Shown: one piece after another, positions 51,910-63,630 of the stretch
Layout: every line of letters starts with the position of its first letter
How positions within the stretch are numbered: the stretch's first letter is position 1
DNA from: Desulfobacterales bacterium
GTDB taxonomy: Bacteria > Desulfobacterota > Desulfobacteria > Desulfobacterales > Desulfosarcinaceae
NCBI GenBank assembly: GCA_016218685.1
Contig: JACRDD010000038.1
Span: forward strand, 62,001-126,000
Reading direction: 5' to 3'
DNA: 64,000 nt
Translations under genes and position numbers: made by a program
The notes under the pieces: model-generated
Seen by the model: the letters and a program-made list of their open reading frames with translations, nothing else
Told to the model about the DNA's origin: nothing
The model's database searches: none

Positions 51910-52088
51910 GGCGAGCCCGGCAACCGCTTCGCGACACGTCAGACGACGAATCTTAGGGCTGCTTATGCGCAGCGGAGGATAAGCGCCCTGGACTGTCTGA
52001 GCGCAGCGAGTTTCCAGGGCGCCCGCAGCGCGCTTTTAGCAGCCCTTGATTCGGCGGCGTGTGGCGCGAAGCGGTTGCCGGGCTCGCC
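51910..52088. repeat. 179-bp imperfect long inverted repeat
   Basis: The left arm begins GGCGAGCCCGGCAACCGCTT and the right arm ends with its exact complement. Further matched blocks lie inward: CGAATC, AGGGCTGCT and GCGCCCTGGA (51983-51992, pairing with 52013-52022), leaving a 20-base loop. The arms are about 75 bases with scattered mismatches. The 339-base gap (51769-52107) holds no gene. A MITE-like or integron-type recombination structure, or a structured RNA, is possible; no transposase is nearby. Confidence 0.75.
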
Positions 52089-52107
52089 GGCGGGTGATCA
52101 AATGCTT

Positions 52108-52503
52108 CTAGACGATTTTGTCTTTCTTTCGGTAAACCATTCCCTGAAACAGAGCAATCAATTGCCCCTGCTCATCGGTAATCCGGATAGTGTAGGAGGC
52201 CAGTTTCGCATTCCTGGAAACCTCGGTGGCTTCCGCCGTCAACCGTCCACTGCTGGTCGCCTTCATGAACGAAATGTTGGCATTGACGGCCACGGCCACC
52301 GTGCCGTGGGAGTTGGAGGCCATGGCGAACACCAGGTCGGCCAGGGAAAAGATGGCCGCGCCGTGCACGATGCCCACCGCATTCAGATGGTGCGGCTTGA
52401 TATCCAAAGCCGCCCGGGCGCAGCCCTCGGACACATCGAGCAGCTCGATGCCCACGTGCTCCGCGAATTTATCCTGCTTGAAAAAATTCTTGATCGCTTC
52501 CAT
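52108..52503 (-). CDS. PaaI-family hotdog thioesterase
   Basis: A 131-residue hotdog-fold protein with the PaaI signature GIVHGAAIFSLADLVFAMAS and the following strand NANISFMKATSSGRLTAEAT. It hydrolyses acyl- or aryl-CoA thioesters. The start is chosen at MEAIKNFF; a first ATG three codons upstream is close to GAGGGAG and possible. It stands between the long inverted repeat and a small gene on the other strand. Confidence 0.82.
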   Translation of the reverse strand: MEAIKNFFKQDKFAEHVGIELLDVSEGCARAALDIKPHHLNAVGIVHGAAIFSLADLVFAMASNSHGTVAVAVNANISFMKATSSGRLTAEATEVSRNAKLASYTIRITDEQGQLIALFQGMVYRKKDKIV

Positions 52504-52683
52504 TCCCGTCATCTCCCTCGCGCCTAGTTATAGAATTGCCAAGGCTGGTTCATACAATACCGTCACCGGCCAGGCAAGCTTGAAAGGCGGCCAGGGATAC
52601 CCCCGGCATTGACATCCGAAATATGGTGCACAACTTTCCTCCAACTGATTGAAGAACGATTCAACGCTTCTTGGAGGTGGCTT

Positions 52684-52824
52684 ATGACAAATCGATCGGA
52701 CGCCCCTAAAAATTGGGTGAAAGAAGAACCGCAAGAAAAGCACTTCGACGTGCGCGATCTTAACTTCGACTGCGACACCGAAGAACCGCATTTCCTATGC
52801 TCGCTGAAGTACGCCGAGGAATAG
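52684..52824 (+). CDS. Small hypothetical protein (46 residues)
   Basis: It begins MTNRSDAPKNWVKEEPQEKH; the middle has FDVRDLNFDCDTEEPHFLCS. GGAGGTGG precedes the ATG at good spacing, and a strong terminator follows the stop. It is acidic and without membrane segments. I know no family, but the ribosome site and terminator support a real gene. Confidence 0.5.
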   Translation: MTNRSDAPKNWVKEEPQEKHFDVRDLNFDCDTEEPHFLCSLKYAEE

Positions 52825-52846
52825 CAGCGAAGCATAAAGAATAAAA

Positions 52847-52881
52847 GAGGGGGCATTCCCGCGCTACGGGAACGCCCCCTC
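52847..52881. terminator. Bidirectional intrinsic terminator
   Basis: GAGGGGGCATTCCCG and CGGGAACGCCCCCTC form a 15-bp stem with one mismatch. T-rich sequence follows on both strands. It separates the 46-residue gene from the convergent nitronate monooxygenase gene. Confidence 0.88.
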
Positions 52882-52903
52882 TGCTTTTACTTCTTATGGC
52901 CGG

Positions 52904-54016
52904 TTAAACGTAACGCTTGGGAAACCCGCCGATGATCGCCCGGGCATCGGCCACGATGCGGTCGACCAGGTCTTTGACTTTCGGCATGTCGTCGATGCGC
53001 TGGGCACACTCGCCGCCGGCGTACAGCGCCTTGCTCTCGTCGCCCGCGAAGGTCGCGTCGATGCCGGCGCGCTCGAAGTCGATCAACTCCTGGGCCCCCT
53101 TGCTCTGGCCGTCGTCGGGGGTTCCCAAGAAAACGCCCGGCGCCTTTTGCAGCGTGTTCTGCTGATGCTGGAGGCTGGCCGGGGTCTTGATCCAGCGGGC
53201 CGGGCCCACGAAGCCGCGCGCCACCAGGGTGCCGCGGTCGCCGGCCTTGACGATGCCCTCTTTCCACAGCTTGGCGAAATCGCTCTCCTGGGTGGCCAGA
53301 AAGCGCGTGCCCATCTGGATGCCGGCCGCGCCCAGGGCCAGGGCCGCCACCAGGGTCTTGCCGTCGCAGAAGCCGCCGGCGCCCACCACCGGCACGCCGT
53401 GGGGCGCCATGGCTTCGACCACCGCGGGCAGCAGAATCATGCTGTGCACCGGCTCCCAGGAGGTGTGAAAGCCGCCCTCGTGCCCCGAGGCCACGATGAT
53501 ATCCACGCCCGCCTTGCGGCAGCGCTCGGCGCCCTTGACCGACGGCACCACATGCAGCCACTTGAAGCCGGCGCCCTTGATCTTATCGCCCCAGCCCACG
53601 GGATCGCCGGCCGAAGTGAAGATCACCTTGAACCGCTCGTGCATTTCGGGATTCTCTTTGCGCATCTTGATGGCGGTGTTGATGATCATCTCGGCCGTGG
53701 GTTTAAGCTCGGCCGACACCATCACGTTGACGCCGAAGATGCCGCCGCTCTCTTTGGTGCGCTCGAAGGTCTGCTGATAGATCTTCTGGAAGATGACTTC
53801 GGGCGCATCGTCGGGCGAGGCGCCGCCGGTTTCGGCGAAGTGCTTGTAGATTGCGGGCTGATTCTGTTTGCTGGTGATGCCGCTGGTCGAGAGCAGCCCC
53901 AGCACCCCCGCGTTGGCCGTGGCGATGCACAACTTGTTGTTGCTGAAGGGCCCCATGCCGGCCTGGATGATGGGATACTTGATCCCTAAGATTTTGCACA
54001 ATTCGGTATTCAACAT
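52904..54016 (-). CDS. Nitronate monooxygenase-like flavoprotein
   Basis: A 370-residue FMN-dependent TIM-barrel protein. The start KYPIIQAGMGPFSNNKLCIA, IIVASGHEGGFHTSWEPV with the active-site histidine, and GVPVVGAGGFCDGKTLVAAL with AAGIQMGTRFLATQES are characteristic of the 2-nitropropane dioxygenase/NMO family. In anaerobes such proteins often act as enoyl-ACP reductase (FabK-like) or as unassigned flavoenzymes, so oxygenase activity is not expected. AAAGGAAAAG precedes the ATG. Confidence 0.88.
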   Translation of the reverse strand: MLNTELCKILGIKYPIIQAGMGPFSNNKLCIATANAGVLGLLSTSGITSKQNQPAIYKHFAETGGASPDDAPEVIFQKIYQQTFERTKESGGIFGVNVMVSAELKPTAEMIINTAIKMRKENPEMHERFKVIFTSAGDPVGWGDKIKGAGFKWLHVVPSVKGAERCRKAGVDIIVASGHEGGFHTSWEPVHSMILLPAVVEAMAPHGVPVVGAGGFCDGKTLVAALALGAAGIQMGTRFLATQESDFAKLWKEGIVKAGDRGTLVARGFVGPARWIKTPASLQHQQNTLQKAPGVFLGTPDDGQSKGAQELIDFERAGIDATFAGDESKALYAGGECAQRIDDMPKVKDLVDRIVADARAIIGGFPKRYV

Positions 54017-54157
54017 ATGCTTTTCCTTTCCTTTTCGAAACGAAGCCGAACGTTCGCTCGGAATGGATCGGAATTTAGGCCATGGGGCCGATGGGTGTCA
54101 ACCTCTATTATGATGACACACGATGTTCGGCGATACCAGACTCGTGGGTCGCCTCGG

Positions 54158-54580
54158 CTAGGGCTTGGCGGCCGCGGGGGGCGCCTCCGCGCCTTTCTTG
54201 ACGAACCCCAGGGACAGCATCTTCTGCTCCAGGGCGTCGCGCTGCACGGGTTTGACGATGAATCCGTCGCAGCCTTTCTGATAGGCCTTGACCAGGTTCT
54301 CCTTGGTGCCGGAGGCGGTGATGATCAGTTTTTTGGCCGGCGTGGCGCGCTGTCGGGCCTCGAGCTGATTGATCTGTTCCAGCAAATCGTTGCCGTCGGC
54401 CTGGCCCAGATGAATGTCGATGGTGATCAACTCGAAAGGATAGCCCCCCTCGATGGCCTTGGCGCAAAGCTGCACCGCCTGCTGGCTGCCGGTGCACAAC
54501 GTACACTCGCCAAATGCGCTCAGGAGCACTTTCATCTTAGTCAGGGCGGCCATCTCATCATCCACGATCATAATCTTCAT
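54158..54580 (-). CDS. Single-domain response regulator (CheY-like)
   Basis: A 140-residue receiver. Acidic residues are in IMIVDDEMAA, the phospho-acceptor Asp in ELITIDIHLGQADG, the switch Thr/Ser in LIITASGT and the lysine in GFIVKPV. The last 20 residues are an Ala/Pro-rich tail. It lies about 50 bases after the hybrid kinase on the same strand and is a likely partner. GGGAGG precedes the ATG at 54580, which starts the domain; upstream frame extension is unsupported. Confidence 0.88.
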   Translation of the reverse strand: MKIMIVDDEMAALTKMKVLLSAFGECTLCTGSQQAVQLCAKAIEGGYPFELITIDIHLGQADGNDLLEQINQLEARQRATPAKKLIITASGTKENLVKAYQKGCDGFIVKPVQRDALEQKMLSLGFVKKGAEAPPAAAKP

Positions 54581-54631
54581 GCATACCTCCCGGGGCGGCC
54601 CACCGCTGGTGGGGCCCATCGCTGTTCGGTG

Positions 54632-56863
<2,232 letters not shown>

Positions 56864-56867
56864 GGCG

Positions 56868-58103
56868 TTATCCTTTGCGCAGCAAATCGCGGAACGTCTC
56901 GATCTGGTGCTCGGACTGCTTGAGCAGCGAACGCAAGGCGCTGGTGGGCAAATTGAGCCGCTCCCAGGCCTTGGCGTCGAAGCCGGGGACGATCTGCTCG
57001 CCGCTGGTGCCCACCCCCATGCCGTGCACGACCATGTCGGCCATCTGGATGATAGCGGCGCTCTCCGGCGAGGGCGAGGTTGACGGCTGGTGGTGATAGA
57101 ACACGTTGTTTTCCAGGGCCAGGGGCAGCTTCCATTTGTTGAGCAGCTTTTTGCCCAACAGCGCATGGGTGCAGCCCAGCACGGTCTGCTCGGCTTTCAA
57201 CAAGGAGCGGCCCGAACCGGTCGCTTCGGCCAGGGTTTGCTGGAACACCTCGGGAAAGTAATTGCACAACACCAGGCGGCCGATGTCGTGGAGCATGCCC
57301 GATACAAAGAGCTGCTCGCTGTGGGCCATGTTGCTGTGGGCCGCCAGAATGCGGGCCACCACGCCACAGGCCAGATTGTGCTCCAAAAACGAAGCCACAT
57401 CCATGATCTCTTTGGGAATGCCGCGAAAGGTCTCCATGATCGTGATGCCCAGGGCCAGGTTGGAAACCTCTTTGGAACCGATCAGGGTCACGGCCCGGGA
57501 GATGCTGTCGATCTTGGAACGGAATCCGTAAAAGGCCGAATTGACGATGCGCAGCAAGGTGGCCGTCAGGCTGGGGCTCTTGTTGACCACCTGGCCGATG
57601 GCACCCGACGAGGACATGGGGTCGGAGATGATCTCGTTGAGCTCGAAGACCAGGGAGGGCACCTCGGGCAGCTTGACATCGATGCGTTCGATCTTGGCGG
57701 CCACATCCGTGGAACGCTCGGACGGTTTGGCGGGCTCTTGCCGGGCCGGCTTCGGAGGCGCGGCCGGCGGTTGAGCGGGCCGACCATGACTCAAGCGGTA
57801 TTCGATGGAAAGCCGCACGACCTCCTTGACCGTCGGATGCTGGATGTCCACGGCGCCGAACGCGGCTTTGATCTGGGCGCCCACGATGGCCATCTGTTCG
57901 GAATCGATACCGGACAGATCCGATTCGACGGCCGGGCCGGCGCCTTCCACCTCCACTTCGAAAACACCCCACATTTTGAGCACGCGGATCTGCTTGTCGC
58001 CGATGGCCTGTCCCTTGGCCAGCAACAAACGGGCATTGCCGTCCATCACGTCTTCGGCCAGCACCGCGCCTTCCGTCAACTTTTCAACTTTGACCAGAGC
58101 CAT
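56868..58103 (-). CDS. HDOD-domain signalling protein
   Basis: A 411-residue protein. The N-terminal 60 residues ([20 protein letters not shown]) resemble the small domain found before HD-GYP/HDOD units. A Pro-rich linker (about 110-140) follows. The HDOD domain (about 145-350) has [40 protein letters not shown] and [17 protein letters not shown]. The C-terminal 60 residues are extra. HDOD proteins are non-catalytic relatives of HD phosphodiesterases that act in signalling, and here it is coupled to the hybrid kinase downstream. The ribosome site is weak; the ATG at 58103 is preferred for its conserved opening. Confidence 0.88.
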   Translation of the reverse strand: MALVKVEKLTEGAVLAEDVMDGNARLLLAKGQAIGDKQIRVLKMWGVFEVEVEGAGPAVESDLSGIDSEQMAIVGAQIKAAFGAVDIQHPTVKEVVRLSIEYRLSHGRPAQPPAAPPKPARQEPAKPSERSTDVAAKIERIDVKLPEVPSLVFELNEIISDPMSSSGAIGQVVNKSPSLTATLLRIVNSAFYGFRSKIDSISRAVTLIGSKEVSNLALGITIMETFRGIPKEIMDVASFLEHNLACGVVARILAAHSNMAHSEQLFVSGMLHDIGRLVLCNYFPEVFQQTLAEATGSGRSLLKAEQTVLGCTHALLGKKLLNKWKLPLALENNVFYHHQPSTSPSPESAAIIQMADMVVHGMGVGTSGEQIVPGFDAKAWERLNLPTSALRSLLKQSEHQIETFRDLLRKG

Positions 58104-58316
58104 GTACCTGTTCCCATCTGTCCGGGACCCCTTTTTGTTTTGGAAGTGGCCGCCGTTGGTTTCGCTTATGGAAGCGTCAGTCCCTATTTCATCGGCAGCA
58201 GGCACCGGTTTCTTTAGGATAATGGCAGCGGTGGCAACATCATGCTTGCCGCCGGCGCCCCAACCTGCATTATAATGGTCCCAGCAGCCGATGTTCCGAA
58301 TAAGGAGCCGCTTTAA

Positions 58317-60350
58317 ATGATCCACCCGCTCTACCCCAACCTGCTCTCGCCCCTGAGCCTGGGACCCATCACGCTGCCCAACCGGGTGGTGATGGGCGCC
58401 ATGCACCTGGGCTGGGAGACCCAAGCGGGCGGCCCCGAGCGGCTGGCCGCTTTTTATGCCGAACGGGCCAGGGGCGGGGTGGGGCTGATCGTCACCGGCG
58501 GCATCGCGCCCAACACCGAAGGGTGCATCGCCGAACCGGGCAGCCAGTTGGCCACCGAGTCCGAGGTGCGCAACCACGGCAAGGTGGTGCGGGCCGTGCA
58601 CGCCGAAGGGGCCAAAATCTGCCTGCAAATCCTGCACGCCGGCCGCTATGCGCGCCACCGCCGGGCCGTGGCGCCTTCGGCCATCCAGGCGCCCATCAAC
58701 CTGTTCAAACCCACGGCCCTGACCGCCGAGCAGATCGAACGCCAGATCTTCGACTTTGTGCGCTGCGCCCGCCTGGCCCGCCAGGCCGGCTATGACGGCG
58801 TCGAGATCATGGGCTCGGAAGGCTACCTGATCAATCAGTTCATCGCCCCGCGCACCAACCAGCGCGACGACGCCTGGGGCGGCGGCAGCCAGCAGCGCAT
58901 GCGCTTTGCCCTGGCCATCGTCGAGCGCATCCGGGCCGCCACCGGCCCCACCTTTATTATTATCTTCAGACTCAGCCTGCTCGACCTGGTGGAGCAGGGC
59001 AGCACCTGGGAAGAGATCGCCCTGCTGGCCCGGCGCCTGGAACAGGCCGGGGTCAGCCTGCTCAACACCGGCATCGGCTGGCATGAGGCACGCGTGCCCA
59101 CCATCGCCGCCAGCGTGCCCCGGGCCGCCTTTGCCTGGGTCACGGCGCGGCTGAAAGGCACCGTGGCGGTACCCCTCATCGCCAGCAACCGCATCAATAC
59201 CCCCGAAGTGGCCGAGGCCCTATTGGCCGAAGGCCAGGCCGATCTGGTCTCCCTGGCCCGGCCCCTGCTGGCCGATCCGGATTTCATCGCCAAAGCGGCC
59301 ACCGGTCGGGCCCACTTGATCAACACCTGCATCGCCTGCAACCAGGCCTGCCTGGATCACATCTTCAGCGGCCAAACCGCCTCGTGCCTGGTCAATCCCC
59401 GGGCAGGGCATGAAACCGACTATCCGCTGGACATGGCGGCGCGGCCGCGGCGCCTGGCGGTGGTGGGGGCCGGTCCGGCCGGCCTGGCCTTTGCCGTGAC
59501 CGCGGCTCGGCGTGGGCATCAGGTGACGCTCTATGAACAGGCCGACCGCATCGGCGGCCAGCTCAACATGGCCGTGCGCATCCCGGGCAAGGAGGAGTTC
59601 GCCGAGACCCTGCGCTACTTTCGCCGGCAGCTCGAGCTGCTGGGCGTGACAGTCCATCTGAAAACGCCGGCCACGGCGGAGCTGTTGCAAAAGGGCGGCT
59701 TCGACGAGATCGTCCTGGCCACCGGTGTCGTGCCCCGTCGGCCGGCGCTGGCCGGCGCCGACCACCCCTGCGTGCTCGATTACGCGGATCTGTTGCAACG
59801 CCTGCAACCGGTGGGCCGGCGGGTGGCCATCATCGGCGCGGGCGGCATCGGCGTGGATGTGGCCCTGTATCTCACCGAGCCGCTGCCCACGGGCGAACCC
59901 GACCGGGAACGCTTCTTGAGGCGCTGGGGCATCGATATCAGCGGCACACGGCCCGGCGGACTCAAAGCCGATGCCGCGCGGGCACCCAAAGCGGTGCGCA
60001 GCGTCTACCTGCTCCAGCGCAAGCCGGGCAAGATCGGTGCCCAACTGAGCAAAACCACCGGCTGGATCGCCCGAAAGGAGTTAGCGCACCGCCAGGTCGT
60101 GCAACTCAACAAGGTGGAATACGAAGCCATCGACGACCAGGGGCTGCACATCCGCCGCCGGGGCGAAAGCGTCTGCCTGGAAGTGGACAACGTCATCGTC
60201 TGCGCGGGCCAGGAGTCGGCCCGCGAGTTGCTTCACGCATTGTCCGCCCGGGGTCTGCAAGCCCATGTGATCGGCGGCGCCGACCAGGCCGCCGAGTTGG
60301 ACGCCAAGCGCGCCATAGCCCAGGGGTTCGTGCTGGCCATGGGCATGTAA
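58317..60350 (+). CDS. fadH: 2,4-dienoyl-CoA reductase-like NADH:flavin oxidoreductase (FadH family)
   Basis: A 677-residue protein, near the E. coli FadH length (672). The N-terminal old-yellow-enzyme TIM barrel holds FMN (LLSPLSLGPITLPNRVVMGA, YDGVEIMGSEGYLINQFIAP). The 4Fe-4S cysteines are in CIACNQACLDHIFSGQTASC. Two Rossmann domains for FAD and NADPH follow (LAVVGAGPAGLAFAVTAA; VAIIGAGGIGVDVALYL). It reduces 2,4-dienoyl-CoAs in unsaturated fatty acid oxidation. Related enoate reductases are an alternative. AAGGAG precedes the ATG. Confidence 0.88.
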   Translation: MIHPLYPNLLSPLSLGPITLPNRVVMGAMHLGWETQAGGPERLAAFYAERARGGVGLIVTGGIAPNTEGCIAEPGSQLATESEVRNHGKVVRAVHAEGAKICLQILHAGRYARHRRAVAPSAIQAPINLFKPTALTAEQIERQIFDFVRCARLARQAGYDGVEIMGSEGYLINQFIAPRTNQRDDAWGGGSQQRMRFALAIVERIRAATGPTFIIIFRLSLLDLVEQGSTWEEIALLARRLEQAGVSLLNTGIGWHEARVPTIAASVPRAAFAWVTARLKGTVAVPLIASNRINTPEVAEALLAEGQADLVSLARPLLADPDFIAKAATGRAHLINTCIACNQACLDHIFSGQTASCLVNPRAGHETDYPLDMAARPRRLAVVGAGPAGLAFAVTAARRGHQVTLYEQADRIGGQLNMAVRIPGKEEFAETLRYFRRQLELLGVTVHLKTPATAELLQKGGFDEIVLATGVVPRRPALAGADHPCVLDYADLLQRLQPVGRRVAIIGAGGIGVDVALYLTEPLPTGEPDRERFLRRWGIDISGTRPGGLKADAARAPKAVRSVYLLQRKPGKIGAQLSKTTGWIARKELAHRQVVQLNKVEYEAIDDQGLHIRRRGESVCLEVDNVIVCAGQESARELLHALSARGLQAHVIGGADQAAELDAKRAIAQGFVLAMGM

Positions 60351-60411
60351 TTGCATCGCAGGCATCCCACCCAAAAAAATTGATTGAAGGTCCGCCCTCG
60401 CTCGAAATCGC

Positions 60412-60438
60412 TAATGTCTTATCGAAAACGCCCGATAT
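60412..60438 (+). promoter_or_regulatory. Possible sigma28 (FliA) promoter for cheW/mcp
   Basis: TAATGTCT, an 11-base spacer, then CCCGATAT, compared with the enterobacterial FliA consensus TAAAGTTT-N11-GCCGATAA (12 of 16 positions). It lies 142 bases before the cheW ATG. The next genes are chemotaxis genes, which sigma28 commonly drives. Match by eye only. Confidence 0.35.
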
Positions 60439-60579
60439 TGAACTTGCGTGGCCTTATCGGCCGCCCGGATGGTGAACCTGTCTCCATGCGGCCGGTAAGG
60501 ACCCCACGAAAACGGCCCAGGCACCGAGGAGGGAGGCCTGATGCGCTCCCGGGCCGACGATGGAGAAAAGGAAACTGCC

Positions 60580-61089
60580 ATGTCCGAGCAATTCAACAAA
60601 GAAATGCTGCATCAATACCTGACCTTTAAACTGGGCGAGGAGATGTTTGCCATCGATGTCTCCCAGGTGCGCGAGGTTCTGGATGTCACCGTCATCACCA
60701 AGGTGCCCCGGGCGCCAGCCTTCATGCGCGGGGTGATTAATGTGCGTGGCAGCGTGGTGCCGGTGGTGGATCTGCGCCAGAAGTTCGAGCTGCCCGCCAC
60801 CGAGCAGACCTTGGACACCCGCATCGTGGTCATGGAGATCGCCTTGAACGGCGAGCTGACCATCATCGGCACCCTGGCCGACGCGGTCCACAATGTGATG
60901 GACATCGAACCCGCGAGCATCGAGCCGGCCCCCACGGTGGGCGCCAAGTGGAACACCGAGTTCATCAAGGGCATCGGCAAGCACAACGACCAATTCATCA
61001 TCATCCTCAATGTGGACCGCATTTTCCTGGCCGAGGAGCTGGCCATGGTGCCGCCGGTCGATGAAGTCCAGAGCAAAGCCGCGGCCTGA
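60580..61089 (+). CDS. cheW: Chemotaxis coupling protein CheW
   Basis: A 169-residue protein with the CheW SH3-like fold (QYLTFKLGEEMFAIDVSQVR, PAFMRGVINVRGSVVPVVDL, DQFIIILNVDRIF). It links chemoreceptors to the CheA kinase. The ATG at 60580 follows AAAGGA; a 13-codon upstream extension is unsupported. It ends 61 bases before the chemoreceptor gene, and the two are probably co-transcribed; no CheA is present in the window. Confidence 0.93.
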   Translation: MSEQFNKEMLHQYLTFKLGEEMFAIDVSQVREVLDVTVITKVPRAPAFMRGVINVRGSVVPVVDLRQKFELPATEQTLDTRIVVMEIALNGELTIIGTLADAVHNVMDIEPASIEPAPTVGAKWNTEFIKGIGKHNDQFIIILNVDRIFLAEELAMVPPVDEVQSKAAA

Positions 61090-61150
61090 GGATGACCGAT
61101 TCTATGGTTCGGAAGGTTTAGAATAAGAAAGCTGTTCGGAGGCAAACCGC

Positions 61151-63352
61151 ATGTTTCAGAAGTTTAACAATCTTAAAATCAAACAAAAACTCTCCATCGG
61201 GTTCAGCATCGTCACCATCTCCATGATCATCGTGGGCTTTGCGGGTTATAACGGGATTCGCGGCATCAACCATTTCCTCAAAGCGATCTTTGCCGTCAAC
61301 CTGCCCAGCATCGACTTGCTGGTCGAGGTGGATCGCGACCTGCAACAACTGCTGGTGGCCGAGCGCACCATGATCTTCTCGGATGTCACGGCCAAGGAGT
61401 TTCCCGAGCTGGTCAAGGAGTACGAGACCAATCTGAAGCAGACCGACGAGCGCTGGCAGAAGTACAAGGCCATTGCCGCCACGCCGGAAGAAAAAGCGCT
61501 GATCGCCAAATTCGAAACGGCACGGGAGCAATGGCAAAGCGTCTCCCGCGCGGTGGTCGACAATCGCCAGGCCGATACGCGCGTCGGACGTACCACGGCC
61601 ATCGACCTGACCCTGGGCCAGGCCAAGCAAAAGTTCGAAGCCATGCGCGATGTCATCGATCAGCTCACGGGGATCAATTTGGAGGCCGCCGACAAGGCCA
61701 GCCAAACCGCGGATCGCACCTATCGGGTGACGTTCGTCGTGCTGGTGGCCGTCATCTCCGCCGCCGTGCTGCTGGCCATCGCCCTTTCGCTGCTCATCAC
61801 CCGCGGCATCGTGGGCCCCATGCAAAAGGGGGTCGATTTCGCGGCACGGGTGGCCCAGGGGGATTTGAGCGCCACCATCGACGTGGCCCAAAAGGATGAG
61901 GTCGGCCGCCTGGCCGATGCCCTGCGCCAGATGGCGGCCAACCTCAAGGCCACGGTCTCCATGGCCGAGCGCATCGCCACGGGCGATCTGGGCGTCACGG
62001 TCCAACTGCTTTCGGACAAGGATACGCTGGGCCACGCCCTGACCACCATGGTCAAGAATTTGAAGGCCACGGTCCACGTGGCCGAGCAGATCTCCACCGG
62101 CGACCTGGAGGTGACGGTCACCAAGCTCTCGGATCGGGACACCCTGGGCCAGGCCCTCACCGACATGGTCACCAATCTGAAAGCCACGGCCAAGGTGGCC
62201 GAACAGATCTCCCTGGGGGATTTGAACGTCGACATCCAGAAGCTCTCTGCCAAGGATGTCCTGGGCCAAGCCCTGGAGAAGATGGTCGCCAACCTGCGTG
62301 CCACCATCGGCGTCGCGGAGAAGATCGCCGGCGGCGACCTGGCGGTGCAGGTCAATGTGCTCTCGGAAAAGGACACCCTGGGCAACGCCCTGCAAGCCAT
62401 GGTCAAGCAATTGAACACCTTCGTGACCGAGGTCAAGACCGCCGCCGACCAGGTGGCCACGGGCAGCCAGATGCTCAGCGCCAGCTCCGAGCAGATGAGC
62501 CAGGGGGCCGTGGAGCAGGCCGCTTCGGCCGAGGAAGCCTCCTCGTCCATGGAGCAGATGGCGGCCAATATCCGGCAAAATTCCGACAACGCGATCCAGA
62601 CCGAAAAGATCGCGCTCAAAGCCGCCGAAGATGCCGACATCGGCGGCAAAGCCGTGGTGGAGACCGTGGGCGCCATGAAGCAGATCGCCCAGAAGATCTC
62701 GATCATCGAAGAGATCGCGCGCCAGACCGATCTGCTGGCCTTGAACGCTGCCATCGAGGCGGCCCGGGCCGGCGAGCACGGCAAGGGCTTTGCCGTGGTG
62801 GCCTCGGAAGTGCGCAAGCTGGCCGAACGCAGCCAGACGGCGGCCGGCGAGATCAGCCGCCTGTCGGGCACCAGCGTGGAGGTGGCCGAACGGGCCGGCA
62901 CCATGCTCGACCGCATCGTGCCCGACATCAAACGCACCGCCGAACTGGTGCAGGAGATCAGCTCGGCCTGCACCGAGCAGAACTCCGGCGCCGACCAGAT
63001 CAACCGCGCCATCCAGCAATTGGACCAGGTGATCCAGCAGAACGCCTCGACCTCCGAAGAGATGGCCTCCACGGCCGAAGAGCTGTCGAGCCAGGCCGAA
63101 CAGCTCCAGGGCGCCATCGCCTTCTTCAAAGTGCGCGAGGAGCCGCGCGCCCTTGCCCCGGCCCCGACCCCGGCCCCGGTGCGCGTTGCCAGGAAGATCC
63201 AACCGGTCCCCGGCGAACCCAGGCGCCGCCCGAGGAAAGAAAAAGATAAGGCGAAGCTCGCCGATCGCAGCCGGCCCGAACAGATCAACGGCGTGCGCAT
63301 CGAAATGGGCGCCGCGGGCGATGGCCAGGACAACGAGTTCGAGAAGTATTAG
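61151..63352 (+). CDS. Methyl-accepting chemotaxis protein with tandem HAMP-like units
   Basis: A 733-residue receptor. Membrane helices lie at about 15-35 and 195-215 ([20 protein letters not shown]), enclosing a roughly 155-residue helical periplasmic domain. A normal HAMP unit follows ([20 protein letters not shown]), then four tandem repeats of exactly 39 residues (codons starting at 61940, 62057, 62174, 62291), each of the form NLKATV-GDLxV-DTLGxAL. The signalling domain has the hairpin tip [20 protein letters not shown] and [16 protein letters not shown]. The basic C-terminal tail lacks a typical pentapeptide tether. GGAGG precedes the ATG. cheW is directly upstream and a terminator follows. 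Confidence 0.92.
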   Translation: MFQKFNNLKIKQKLSIGFSIVTISMIIVGFAGYNGIRGINHFLKAIFAVNLPSIDLLVEVDRDLQQLLVAERTMIFSDVTAKEFPELVKEYETNLKQTDERWQKYKAIAATPEEKALIAKFETAREQWQSVSRAVVDNRQADTRVGRTTAIDLTLGQAKQKFEAMRDVIDQLTGINLEAADKASQTADRTYRVTFVVLVAVISAAVLLAIALSLLITRGIVGPMQKGVDFAARVAQGDLSATIDVAQKDEVGRLADALRQMAANLKATVSMAERIATGDLGVTVQLLSDKDTLGHALTTMVKNLKATVHVAEQISTGDLEVTVTKLSDRDTLGQALTDMVTNLKATAKVAEQISLGDLNVDIQKLSAKDVLGQALEKMVANLRATIGVAEKIAGGDLAVQVNVLSEKDTLGNALQAMVKQLNTFVTEVKTAADQVATGSQMLSASSEQMSQGAVEQAASAEEASSSMEQMAANIRQNSDNAIQTEKIALKAAEDADIGGKAVVETVGAMKQIAQKISIIEEIARQTDLLALNAAIEAARAGEHGKGFAVVASEVRKLAERSQTAAGEISRLSGTSVEVAERAGTMLDRIVPDIKRTAELVQEISSACTEQNSGADQINRAIQQLDQVIQQNASTSEEMASTAEELSSQAEQLQGAIAFFKVREEPRALAPAPTPAPVRVARKIQPVPGEPRRRPRKEKDKAKLADRSRPEQINGVRIEMGAAGDGQDNEFEKY

Positions 63353-63389
63353 TCAGCCACCCGCGGCCATCAGCAGCCGAATGCATTCA

Positions 63390-63425
63390 GGGCGGGCGCC
63401 TCGCGAGGGGCGCCCGCCCTTTTTT
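63390..63425 (+). terminator. Intrinsic terminator after the chemoreceptor gene
   Basis: GGGCGGGCGCC pairs with GGCGCCCGCCC around a short TCGCGAGG loop, followed by six T. It ends the cheW-mcp transcript. Confidence 0.92.
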
Positions 63426-63475
63426 GTGGGCGCCAAGAGGGTTCACCTAAAAACGCCGGCTCTCGAGCAAACGTC

Positions 63476-63504
63476 TTGAACGTTGCCGGCAAAAAGTCTA
63501 TAAA
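63476..63504 (+). promoter_or_regulatory. Sigma70-type promoter for the CoA-transferase gene
   Basis: TTGAAC (63476-63481), 17 bases, then TATAAA (63499-63504). The ATG of the downstream gene lies 127 bases beyond the -10 box, leaving a long untranslated leader with no other recognised structure. Confidence 0.55.
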
Positions 63505-63630
63505 CGTTCCTTTTTAAGACAACGCGGCCAGTTGTTTTAATGGCCGGGGGGATTGTCCGCTGCCGACGTTTGGCTTTGGGATCACACCGGCCTGGGATTC
63601 AAATTCGATGGAACGAGGAAGGAGTTTGTC

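Noticed and set aside
61118..63202. A 694-residue Gly/His-rich open frame with repeats
   Set aside because: It is the complement of the chemoreceptor gene; its apparent repeats only mirror the tandem HAMP units.
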